Below, in pieces: positions 1 to 5,662 of a stretch of 11,968 nucleotides of DNA. The DNA is from Candidatus Methanophagales archaeon (GTDB taxonomy: Archaea > Halobacteriota > Syntropharchaeia > Alkanophagales > Methanospirareceae): assembly GCA_030617585.1 (NCBI GenBank), contig JAUWVD010000019.1, forward strand, positions 1 to 11,968, in the 5' to 3' direction. Each line of letters begins with the position of its first letter. The stretch's first letter is position 1. Position numbers and translations under genes: made by a program. A model generated the notes under the pieces. The model had not been told where the DNA came from and ran no database searches. It saw only the letters and a list, made by a program, of their open reading frames with translations.

Positions 1-54
1 CTTCTCCTTTATATTATATGCACATCATCTAATATTTCTTTTCCTATAATTCTT

Positions 55-62
55 TTTATATT
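55..62 (+). promoter_or_regulatory. TATA box of the PaREP1-like remnant
   Basis: TTTATATT is centred about 24-25 bases upstream of the ATG at 83. This is the archaeal TATA spacing for a transcript starting at or next to the ATG, so the gene would have been leaderless. No Shine-Dalgarno precedes the ATG, which agrees. The promoter looks intact although the gene is broken. Confidence 0.5.
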
Positions 63-82
63 ATTACGACTAAGTTAGGCGT

Positions 83-289
83 ATGAGCAGTGAAGCATAT
101 GCGCAAAACGCAGAACAGTATCTCAAATTGAACGATAAATAGCTGATGGACGTGTATGCGCTGATAGCGAAGCAAGATTTTGTTCAGGCATCTGAGAAGC
201 TCTGGGGCGCTGCTGCTGAAATCGTCAAGGCGATAGCAGCACGGCGAGGCATTGTAATAATGTCCGATGCAGGATACAAGTTTGACTAG
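83..289 (+). pseudogene. PaREP1-family (HEPN-like) protein remnant, amber stop and lost C-terminus
   Basis: Reading from ATG at 83 gives 19 codons, then TAG at 140-142, and the same frame continues open to TAG at 287-289. The part after the stop contains QASEKLWGAAAEIVKAIAAR, which I recognise as the helical core of the PaREP1/PaREP8 family. These are small HEPN-superfamily proteins that occur in multiple copies in some archaea. The part before the stop (SSEAYAQNAEQYLKLNDK) looks like the usual N-terminal helix, so the TAG interrupts one original reading frame. After ARRG the frame gives nine residues unlike the family and ends; about half of a usual member is missing and no other frame restores it. 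TAG is also the natural stop of two genes in this window, so routine readthrough as pyrrolysine is unlikely. The gene is probably dead; its biological role is not established here. Confidence 0.68.
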
Positions 290-362
290 CATCTAGCGTC
301 TTCTTGATTCTTCCCAGTATTTTTAAATGTTGCCCATATTTAGAGTTCCTACACTTCATTTT

Positions 363-384
363 TGTAAAAAAGAAAATTATAGTG
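363..384 (-). terminator. T-rich terminator tract after infB
   Basis: Read on the minus strand, about 20 bases after the infB stop, there is a run rich in T (ending TTTTCTTTTTTAC). T-rich non-template tracts are the usual intrinsic termination signal in archaea. I see no strong stem before it. The rest of 290-400 holds no gene that I can support. Confidence 0.4.
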
Positions 385-402
385 TTGTGTAATCTTGTGG
401 TT
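385..402. repeat. Second copy of the 10-bp-periodic repeat, at the infB stop
   Basis: TTGTGTAATCTTGTGGTT matches 4092-4109 at 17 of 18 bases. As in the other copy, it lies directly against the stop codon of a minus-strand gene, here overlapping the infB TAA by two bases. Confidence 0.45.
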
Positions 403-2152
403 ACAAATGCCGGCTTTTTAGCTTCATCAATTCCGCTAACACAGCCTCTTCATCAGCGGACAACAAACCAGATAGTGCTTTCGCTTCTTCTTTGCTAATA
501 TCCACATATAATAGATCATTCTCATTTATTTGCCGTCCCACAGTCGGCTTCTTCATTGAAATAGCGACTTGCATCCCCAGCCCAGCACTTTTTATGCTCT
601 CTGCTTTATCCTGAATCTCATTTATCGTGCCTATGTTTGTACCATCCGCTTTTATCAGTTTCACACCTGTTTGTATCTTCCCTCCAAGAACTTCCACACC
701 CACGATAGCGGGCTTACTTTGCCGGAACACACAGCCAGGCAGTATCTTAATCTTAGCAGGTGCGGGCAGCCGTTCGATAATCTCACGTTTCTCTTTCTCC
801 TTCTCTCCCTTCATCCAGTCCTCATACTCTTCTATCAACCGGTAAATGACATCGCTTATAAATACTGGTATTCCATTCTCCCTCGCCATCTCTTTTGCAT
901 CCGGGAGGAGGTCAACATTAAAGCCCAAAATAACACCGAAATAACGGTTCTTAACCGTACCCGCATCTATCACATCCCTTTTAGATATATTCCCAACCTC
1001 TGCCTTTTTTATCTCCTCTATCTCTTCATCGCGCAGCTCAGAAGCAAGCGCTTCCAGTGAGCCCATGGTATCTGCCTTTATTATTAGCCCTTCAGGCGAT
1101 GTCTCCATCCTCATCTCCTCTATCTCGCTCTTTACCAATTTCACCACGTTCTCAAGTACATCTCCTTCTCCTACCACTCGCACCTGTGCACCCGGGAGCG
1201 CAGTTTCTATATTCGGTGCTACTATCTTCACACCAGAAGCGGCATTCACCGTTTTTACCCGCTCAAACCGTTGCTCTACTCGTATCTCTTGCAGTGCCCT
1301 TGGTTTCAGCAATGCCTTCACCTTTGTAACTATTGGCTCCTCCTCGGTGCCACCACCCACGATTGTATCGCCCACGCTGATCTTACCATCATATAATATC
1401 ACATCAATCGTAGTTCCGAGCCCTCTTTCCTCCTTCTTCTCTAATATCGTGCCAACACCCGCTTTTTCTAAATGTAGACGCAGAGTCATCTCAAAGAACT
1501 TCTGCGATAATCCTATGAGCACAAGGAGCAAATCCGCAATCCCTTCTCCGGTCTGTGCACTCAGCGGCACAATACCCACAGTCTTTGCGAAATCTCTTAT
1601 CTGGTCATACTTGTCAGCCGAGAAGCCTTTATCGTAAAGGTCTCCTACCATATCATATATCCGCGCGTCCAGTTCATTCCGCGCATAATCCGGCTGATCT
1701 TTATAATTGATAATGAACGGTTTATTCGTCGAATCCCAGCCACTTACCCGGTCTATTTTGTTCAATGCGACAACAAAAGGCGTTTTTAGTAACCTTAAAA
1801 TGTTTAACGATTCGTTTGTCTGCGGTTGAAAACCCTCCATCACATCCACTACAAGGACCGCGACATCCGCTAAAGCACTTCCGCGTTTCCTCAATGATGC
1901 AAAGGCATGATGCCCTGGAGTGTCAATGAAAAGCAAACCCGGGACTTCTATTCCTGTCCAATCCCTTTTTAGTGGTTTACAAATCTTTTTTATTGTATCA
2001 ATAGGGATTTCTGTCGCCCCTATATGCTGCGTTACACGACCTGCTTCCTTTGCTGTGATCGCGGTACCCCGTATCGAATCAAGTAGTGAGGTCTTACCAT
2101 GATCTATATGTCCAAGTACCGAGAGTATGGGCGTTCGTATCTCTTGCTTCAT
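401..2152 (-). CDS. infB: Translation initiation factor aIF5B (IF2-like GTPase)
   Basis: This GTPase promotes ribosomal subunit joining and initiator-tRNA placement in the archaeal cytosol. Counting from the chosen start, the G1 loop GHIDHGKT is at residues 14-21, DTPGH (G3) at 77-81, NKID (G4) at 131-134 and SAQTG (G5) at 198-202. These are followed by a beta-barrel domain II, the domain III fold and a C-terminal barrel. There is no bacterial IF2-type N-terminal extension, and 583 residues is the normal archaeal length. I chose ATG at 2152 because AGGTG at 2159-2163 sits 6 nt upstream. The longer reading from GTG at 2161 uses that GTG from inside the Shine-Dalgarno and adds only three residues. 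The gene lies 36 nt after dnaJ on the same strand and is probably co-transcribed with it. It ends in TAA, next to a short repeat at 385-402. Confidence 0.96.
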   Translation of the reverse strand: MKQEIRTPILSVLGHIDHGKTSLLDSIRGTAITAKEAGRVTQHIGATEIPIDTIKKICKPLKRDWTGIEVPGLLFIDTPGHHAFASLRKRGSALADVAVLVVDVMEGFQPQTNESLNILRLLKTPFVVALNKIDRVSGWDSTNKPFIINYKDQPDYARNELDARIYDMVGDLYDKGFSADKYDQIRDFAKTVGIVPLSAQTGEGIADLLLVLIGLSQKFFEMTLRLHLEKAGVGTILEKKEERGLGTTIDVILYDGKISVGDTIVGGGTEEEPIVTKVKALLKPRALQEIRVEQRFERVKTVNAASGVKIVAPNIETALPGAQVRVVGEGDVLENVVKLVKSEIEEMRMETSPEGLIIKADTMGSLEALASELRDEEIEEIKKAEVGNISKRDVIDAGTVKNRYFGVILGFNVDLLPDAKEMARENGIPVFISDVIYRLIEEYEDWMKGEKEKEKREIIERLPAPAKIKILPGCVFRQSKPAIVGVEVLGGKIQTGVKLIKADGTNIGTINEIQDKAESIKSAGLGMQVAISMKKPTVGRQINENDLLYVDISKEEAKALSGLLSADEEAVLAELMKLKSRHL

Positions 2153-2188
2153 AGTTTGCACCTTTGTCTTTTTTATCTACTTATTTAC

Positions 2189-3379
2189 TTACTTCGTTTT
2201 TTTGTTTTTCCAAAAGGCACTTTTCTTTTGCTTATTCTCGGCTTCTTCTCCCTCGTCAAGTTCACGTAACAGTTCCTTTTGCCTTTTACTCAGTTTTGAT
2301 GGTGTTATAACCTGCACTTTCGCTAGCATGTTACCTCTCCCATAGCCCCTTAAATCGGGCATTCCTTTGTTCTTCAGCCGGAAGACCGTGCCTGATTGCG
2401 TGCCCGCAGGCATTTTTAGTCTTACCGTACCGCCTTCTACCGTCATTAGCTCTATCTCATCGCCAAACACCACCTGCGCGAAGCGAACAGGAACATCACA
2501 AAACAGGTTGTTGCCGCCCCTTTTGAAGAATTCATGCTCCCTTACATGTATCATCACATACAAATCGCCCGGTGGACCTCCTCTCTCGCCTGCGTTCCCT
2601 TCTCCTGCAATCCTTAATCTGCTTCCGGTATCCACGCCCGCAGGCATCTTCACTAAGATCTTCTTATTCACTTTGATTTTTCCGTTTCCGTTACAATTCT
2701 CACATGGTTCCTTTATCTCTTTTCCCGTTCCTCGGCATCGAGGGCAGGAACCGATAGAAATGAATTGTGCAAAGCCCTGCCGTTGCACTCTCTTTACCTG
2801 TCCCGTTCCTCCACAGGTAGCACAGGTTTCCAATCCACCTGCACTCGCGCCCGTTCCGCTACAAACTGGGCAGACATCTTCTTTAGCAATTGCTATCTCT
2901 TCCTCCATCCCCATCGCAGCTTCTTCAAGGTCTATTTCAAGATCATACCGGATGTCGCTTCCTCGCTCTGGTCGGTATCCCGCATCTGCCCCTGTATGTC
3001 CCCGGCCGAAGAGGTCATCGAACATGGAGCTGCCGCCTTGAGCTCTACCGAAATTACCGCCAAAAAGGTCCTTGAACAACCCTCCAAATATATCCTCTAC
3101 ATCGCTAAACCGTGTGAAATTAGACCACTCAAATCCACCACGACCGAAATCAACGCCTGCACTCCCGAATTTATCATAATTCGCCCTCTTCTGTGAATCC
3201 GATAACACCTCATAAGCCTCGGATACCTCTTTAAACTTCTCCTCGGATTCCTTGTGGTTCTCCTTGTTGAGGTCAGGATGGTATTTTTTTGCCAATCTTC
3301 GATAAGCACGCTTTATTTCGTCCTGCGATGATCCGCGCTCTACACCTAAGGTTTTGTAGTACTCTTTCTTCTCTGTCAA
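2189..3379 (-). CDS. dnaJ: Chaperone DnaJ (Hsp40), type A
   Basis: DnaJ is the co-chaperone that delivers unfolded clients to DnaK and stimulates its ATPase. The J domain covers residues 1-70 with HPD at 34-36. A Gly/Phe-rich segment follows to about 135. Four CxxCxGxG zinc motifs lie at 170-177, 186-193, 212-219 and 226-233; the last reads CENCNGNG. The C-terminal client-binding domains follow. Length 396 is usual for a type A member. The start is TTG at 3379: it gives the conserved TEKKEYYKTLGV opening and has AGGT at 3389-3392, 9 nt upstream. An ATG at 3388 is in another frame and soon meets TGA. The gene heads a probable two-gene unit with infB. dnaK and grpE, common neighbours elsewhere, are not in this window. 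Archaeal DnaJ is generally thought to have come from bacteria by transfer. Confidence 0.97.
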   Translation of the reverse strand: MTEKKEYYKTLGVERGSSQDEIKRAYRRLAKKYHPDLNKENHKESEEKFKEVSEAYEVLSDSQKRANYDKFGSAGVDFGRGGFEWSNFTRFSDVEDIFGGLFKDLFGGNFGRAQGGSSMFDDLFGRGHTGADAGYRPERGSDIRYDLEIDLEEAAMGMEEEIAIAKEDVCPVCSGTGASAGGLETCATCGGTGQVKRVQRQGFAQFISIGSCPRCRGTGKEIKEPCENCNGNGKIKVNKKILVKMPAGVDTGSRLRIAGEGNAGERGGPPGDLYVMIHVREHEFFKRGGNNLFCDVPVRFAQVVFGDEIELMTVEGGTVRLKMPAGTQSGTVFRLKNKGMPDLRGYGRGNMLAKVQVITPSKLSKRQKELLRELDEGEEAENKQKKSAFWKNKKTK

Positions 3380-3421
3380 TTTTGCATTACCTTCTACTAC
3401 TTAATGATTTTGTCTTTCATG

Positions 3422-3429
3422 CTATAAAG
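3422..3429 (-). promoter_or_regulatory. TATA box of dnaJ
   Basis: CTTTATAG on the minus strand predicts transcription starting near 3399. That gives a leader of about 20 nt containing the AGGT ribosome binding site and then the TTG start at 3379. Tandem GTTCACT motifs lie about 10-24 bases upstream of this box. Confidence 0.5.
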
Positions 3430-3439
3430 TTTTAGCAAG

Positions 3440-3485
3440 GTTCACTGTTCACTATGTCACTCCACAGGAAATAGGGGTGTTCACT
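3440..3485. promoter_or_regulatory. GTTCACT motif cluster, putative regulator-binding sites
   Basis: GTTCACT occurs at 3440-3446, immediately again at 3447-3453, and at 3479-3485. The last two are preceded by T, giving TGTTCACT. The same 8-mer returns at 3633-3640 as the left arm of the palindrome before the winged-helix gene. The cluster lies directly upstream of the dnaJ TATA box, a typical position for an activator or repressor site in archaea. The motif does not match the Archaeoglobus HSR1 palindrome as I remember it. Function is inferred from position and repetition only. The rest of 3380-3663 holds the promoters listed here and no gene that I can see. Confidence 0.4.
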
Positions 3486-3602
3486 CAAAATTTTGGCGGC
3501 TTTTGTGCATAGAATTAAACGTGTAAAGTGTAAAATAAAAAGGGGGGAACGTCAAAAATCAGCAAATGACACTAATGAGATTTTGATGAATATAGCAATA
3601 CC

Positions 3603-3610
3603 TTTATATA
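3603..3610 (+). promoter_or_regulatory. TATA box of the winged-helix gene
   Basis: TTTATATA is a consensus archaeal TATA box. Its centre at about 3606 predicts a transcription start near 3632-3633, at the first base of the downstream palindrome. The leader would be about 31 nt. Confidence 0.65.
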
Positions 3611-3632
3611 TAACCTCTTCCTTACCTTCACT

Positions 3633-3653
3633 TGTTCACTGAATATGTGAACA
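3633..3653 (+). promoter_or_regulatory. Perfect palindrome at the predicted +1, likely operator or leader hairpin
   Basis: TGTTCAC (3633-3639) and GTGAACA (3647-3653) form a perfect 7-bp inverted repeat with a 7-base spacer. It begins at the predicted transcription start and ends one base before the GGTGA ribosome binding site at 3654-3658. As DNA it would suit a dimeric regulator blocking RNA polymerase; as RNA it could form a small hairpin beside the ribosome binding site. Because the gene that follows encodes a winged-helix protein, autoregulation is the simplest idea, but nothing in the sequence proves it. Confidence 0.5.
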
Positions 3654-3663
3654 GGTGAAAGCG

Positions 3664-4089
3664 ATGCTAAAGGTGCGGGTAGAGGTAACGGATGAAGAAG
3701 GTACAAAAACAACCCTAGAGAAGGAGGGCGATTTACAAATCGAACTGCTCCGACAGATGACTATAAATAACGTAACAAAGTTTTTAGAGACGCACCTTTC
3801 TTCGCCGGCAGTTGATGATTATTACGAAGGTGAAGAACTCACGATAAAAGAGCGATTGGCATCTTTTTTGCGCTTTGATGAAAAGGCACCAAAGGATTGG
3901 TTCACTTCTTCAGAGGTAAAGAGAATATATGAAGACGTGTATGATGAGAAAGTGGGACTTACGACAATATCTACATATTTAGGGAACTTCCATTCTACTG
4001 GCATTTTGATGAGAAAAGGAAGTAGGGCAAAGAGACAATACCGGTTGGCCGCCACAGAAAGCAGAGATGTAGCAAGCGCCGTTGTATAA
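3664..4089 (+). CDS. Small winged-helix protein, putative transcriptional regulator
   Basis: A 141-residue protein that I cannot assign to a named family. The N-terminal 30 residues are charged and strand-like (MLKVRVEVTDEEGTKTTLEK). The middle is helical and acidic (about 40-70). Residues 77-130 read as a winged helix-turn-helix: a helix from TSSEVKRIYEDVY, a recognition-helix candidate TISTYLGNFHSTG, then a basic wing ILMRKGSRAKRQYRL. The basic wing favours DNA binding. There is no membrane segment and no cysteine for metal binding. ATG at 3664 is chosen because GGTGA at 3654-3658 lies 5 nt upstream; the GTG at 3655 is part of that ribosome site. The gene stands alone, divergent from dnaJ and convergent with the kinase gene, whose end is 20 nt away. 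Its last codons lie inside a 10-bp-periodic repeat. A role in its own or dnaJ control is inference. Confidence 0.75.
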   Translation: MLKVRVEVTDEEGTKTTLEKEGDLQIELLRQMTINNVTKFLETHLSSPAVDDYYEGEELTIKERLASFLRFDEKAPKDWFTSSEVKRIYEDVYDEKVGLTTISTYLGNFHSTGILMRKGSRAKRQYRLAATESRDVASAVV

Positions 4090-4109
4090 TCTTGTGTAAT
4101 CTCGTGGTT
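4083..4109. repeat. 10-bp-periodic degenerate repeat at a convergent gene junction
   Basis: TTGTATAATC and TTGTGTAATC follow each other as tandem 10-mers, then a third partial unit TCGTGGTTC. The repeat covers the last codons of the winged-helix gene and all of the 20-nt gap before the kinase stop. An 18-base stretch (4092-4109) matches 385-402, beside the infB stop, at 17 of 18 positions. On the minus strand it reads AACCACGAGATTACACAAG, resembling ACCACGAATTACACGAATT-type intergenic repeats that I know from other prokaryotic genomes. Confidence 0.5.
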
Positions 4110-4685
4110 CTATGTATATTCCAATCTCGAAGCAGCTAAAAGCTCTTCTATCTGTTCTTTAAAGAGTTCCCGAGAACCTGTGTTCGTTATAACCTTATCC
4201 GCATTTTTCATTGCTTCTCCCATTCCCCACCCATTCTCCCGCTCTTCTCGCGCCTTGAATTCCTCGATACTCAGCGAGTCATCACCTCTGCCACGGGTCT
4301 TTATCCGTTCATATCTGAGATTGAGAGGCGCCTCAACTCTCACAAGCCTAAAATCGGTGCCAAATTCCTTTTTAAACGTTTCCACTTCTGAGATGCCCCT
4401 TATACCATCTATTACGATAACCGCTTTTTTACCTGCTATCGCTCTTATATGTGGGATGCACCTTTTTGCAATTGCATCCATTCCTTCTTGCACTCGCAGC
4501 TGCGATGCAATTTTACCCGCATTTTCGTCGCTTAACGGTAGACCTCGCCTTCTTAGCTCCGCTCTTACCACGTCACCCATGGTTACGATCGGAATGCCCA
4601 GCGTCTTAGCTACCGATGCCGCTTCGGTCTTCCCTGCCGCGGGCGCACCGACGAAAGCTAATACTTGTATCGCTCGCGCAGCCAC
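4110..4685 (-). CDS. UPF0200-type P-loop kinase (dephospho-CoA kinase-like, archaeal)
   Basis: A 191-residue nucleotide-binding protein. The Walker A loop GAPAAGKT is at residues 13-20, a substrate-side stretch TMGDVVRAELRRRG at 35-48, a Walker B-like VIVIDGIRG at 89-97, and a lid-like basic region near 124-135 (RYERIKTRGRGDD). This layout is that of the nucleoside monophosphate kinase / dephospho-CoA kinase fold and matches the archaeal UPF0200 family. The true substrate of that family is not known to me, and archaeal dephospho-CoA kinase activity has been assigned to a different family, so I do not call it CoaE. The start is GTG at 4685; no other usable start lies before the P loop. It overlaps the end of the DUF22-like gene by 28 nt, suggesting translational coupling. 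A GGTG lies about 10 nt upstream. It ends in TAG, next to the repeat. Confidence 0.8.
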   Translation of the reverse strand: MAARAIQVLAFVGAPAAGKTEAASVAKTLGIPIVTMGDVVRAELRRRGLPLSDENAGKIASQLRVQEGMDAIAKRCIPHIRAIAGKKAVIVIDGIRGISEVETFKKEFGTDFRLVRVEAPLNLRYERIKTRGRGDDSLSIEEFKAREERENGWGMGEAMKNADKVITNTGSRELFKEQIEELLAASRLEYT

Positions 4686-5104
4686 TTCTCCGCAGCACCT
4701 CTCGCAAGCCGTCGCTCTACCGCAGCATATAATATATTCACAACAGAGAGTAATTCGCCTTTACATACCTTACCATCAAATATGGGGTGAAAAATAGCTT
4801 CATTAAGCACTCTCTTTTCCTCTACACTCTTTGGCTGTCCCACAGCCGCGAGCGAAGAAACAATGCCAAGTGCATGTCGCATTATGTTACAAGGCAAGAC
4901 TATCGCCTTTGGCGGCAACTCTATATCTTCTATCTCTATGTTCACGAGTTCGTTCTTCGAAACTTCTTTATCCTCTTTCGCTATTGCCATCTCCCATTCG
5001 CCATGCGAACCAACGGTAAAGCCATAGCTGAACGCATCTATTACCTGCCGCTCTATTTCGCCACCGATTTTATCCTTCCAGCAAACGAGTTCTATTTTTG
5101 TCAT
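4658..5104 (-). CDS. DUF22-like archaeal protein
   Basis: A 148-residue protein (from ATG at 5104) that I place, with caution, in the archaeal DUF22 family, whose function is unknown. Conserved-looking parts are the opening KIELVCWKDKIGG, a segment ending in AIAKEDKEV (about 40-48), the central IELPPKAIVLPCNIMRHALG (61-80) and the closing FDGKVCKGELLSVVNILY (109-126). The basic C-terminal tail (VERRLARGAAEKWLRERYKY) looks like an added helix. No membrane segment, signal peptide or P loop is seen. A GTG at 5128 would add eight residues and begin 3 nt after the upstream stop. I prefer the ATG because MTKIELV looks like a natural start, but neither has a Shine-Dalgarno. It is the middle gene of a three-gene operon, overlaps the kinase gene by 28 nt and ends in TAG. 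Confidence 0.68.
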   Translation of the reverse strand: MTKIELVCWKDKIGGEIERQVIDAFSYGFTVGSHGEWEMAIAKEDKEVSKNELVNIEIEDIELPPKAIVLPCNIMRHALGIVSSLAAVGQPKSVEEKRVLNEAIFHPIFDGKVCKGELLSVVNILYAAVERRLARGAAEKWLRERYKY

Positions 5105-5131
5105 TTTACTTGAATATACAATAAGCACTTT

Positions 5132-5467
5132 TTAACTTTTATTCTTTTTCACATTCTCTAACCGTTTATCCCAGAACTCATCAAGTACTCGGGATTCTTC
5201 TGAATTCTCGAATACAATCTCGGTTCGTCCGAATTTGGAAATAGTACCAATATGATTCCAAGTAACACTCTGCCATTCGTTCTCGGTCAAAGCCCTACCA
5301 ATTGCCTGTTCAACGATACCTCGCTTCAAAACGAGTCTTGTATCACCTCTTATCCTTATCAATGCCCCGAAGCAGATGTAACTTGCATTGTTATCCTCGT
5401 TATCGCTGCAAATAGCCCTTGCAATAAGCACATTTGCGGGCACCGCCTCAAGAAAAAAGCTTACCAT
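5132..5467 (-). CDS. Uncharacterised 111-aa protein, first gene of the DUF22/kinase operon
   Basis: I do not recognise this family. The 111-residue product is soluble and mixed alpha/beta. It has a strand-rich N-terminal half (ANVLIARAICSDNED, then ICFGALIRIRGDTRLVLKRG), a helical stretch IVEQAIGRALTENEWQSVT, a strand segment ISKFGRTEIVF, and a charged helical tail ending KKNKS. Two cysteines (in AICSD and YICFG) do not form a motif. The ATG at 5467 has GGTGA at 5471-5475, 6 nt upstream, the best ribosome site in this operon. The stop TAA is 27 nt before the DUF22-like start, so the two are surely co-transcribed. The even coding look, good ribosome site and operon position argue that it is real. 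Its job is probably linked to its two partners. Confidence 0.72.
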   Translation of the reverse strand: MVSFFLEAVPANVLIARAICSDNEDNNASYICFGALIRIRGDTRLVLKRGIVEQAIGRALTENEWQSVTWNHIGTISKFGRTEIVFENSEESRVLDEFWDKRLENVKKNKS

Positions 5468-5554
5468 GTGTGGTCACCTAAACTCTCCCCCAAAATCCCA
5501 AAATCAAATAATAGCAATTTGTTCATTCTCCTTTTGTTTTATTAATGATAGCAC

Positions 5555-5662
5555 TCAGAAATAAATCACTTCTTCACCACCTGAGATAACCACAGCATCT
5601 ATGAACTCCTTGTTCTTCTTTATCTCCCCTTCTATTTCACACATCTCAACGTAGTTCGAACC
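5555..5662 (-). pseudogene. Fragment resembling anaerobic ribonucleotide reductase activase (NrdG)
   Basis: A 29-codon reading frame from ATG at 5644 to TGA at 5555-5557, open upstream to the M42 stop, gives EGEIKKNKEFIDAVVISGGE. The KNKEFIDAVVISGGE part is what I know from NrdG-type radical SAM proteins, where it normally continues as GGEPTLQ. Here it breaks off after GGE and ends within five codons. The cysteine cluster that binds the iron-sulfur centre should lie upstream, but that space is occupied by the M42 gene. So only about 30 residues of a protein of about 200 or more remain. There is no ribosome binding site. The rest of 5468-5554 holds only the leader of the 111-aa gene. Confidence 0.5.

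Noticed and set aside
140..142. Pyrrolysine or other recoding of the TAG in the PaREP1-like gene
   Set aside because: TAG is the ordinary stop of the DUF22-like and UPF0200 genes, the product would still lack its C-terminal half, and no recoding element is visible.
56..292. 78-codon minus-strand frame over the PaREP1-like remnant
   Set aside because: It is Cys-, Leu- and Ile-rich, lacks a ribosome site, and overlaps a plus-strand frame that carries recognisable family sequence and a promoter.
1065..1637. 190-codon open frame on the plus strand inside infB
   Set aside because: It is antisense to a fully conserved gene, rich in Ser/Pro/Thr as expected for a shadow frame, and has no ribosome site.
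3380..3663. CRISPR array, because of repeated GTTCACT strings
   Set aside because: The repeats are only 7-8 bases, unevenly spaced and partly inverted; there are no 30-bp repeats or uniform spacers.
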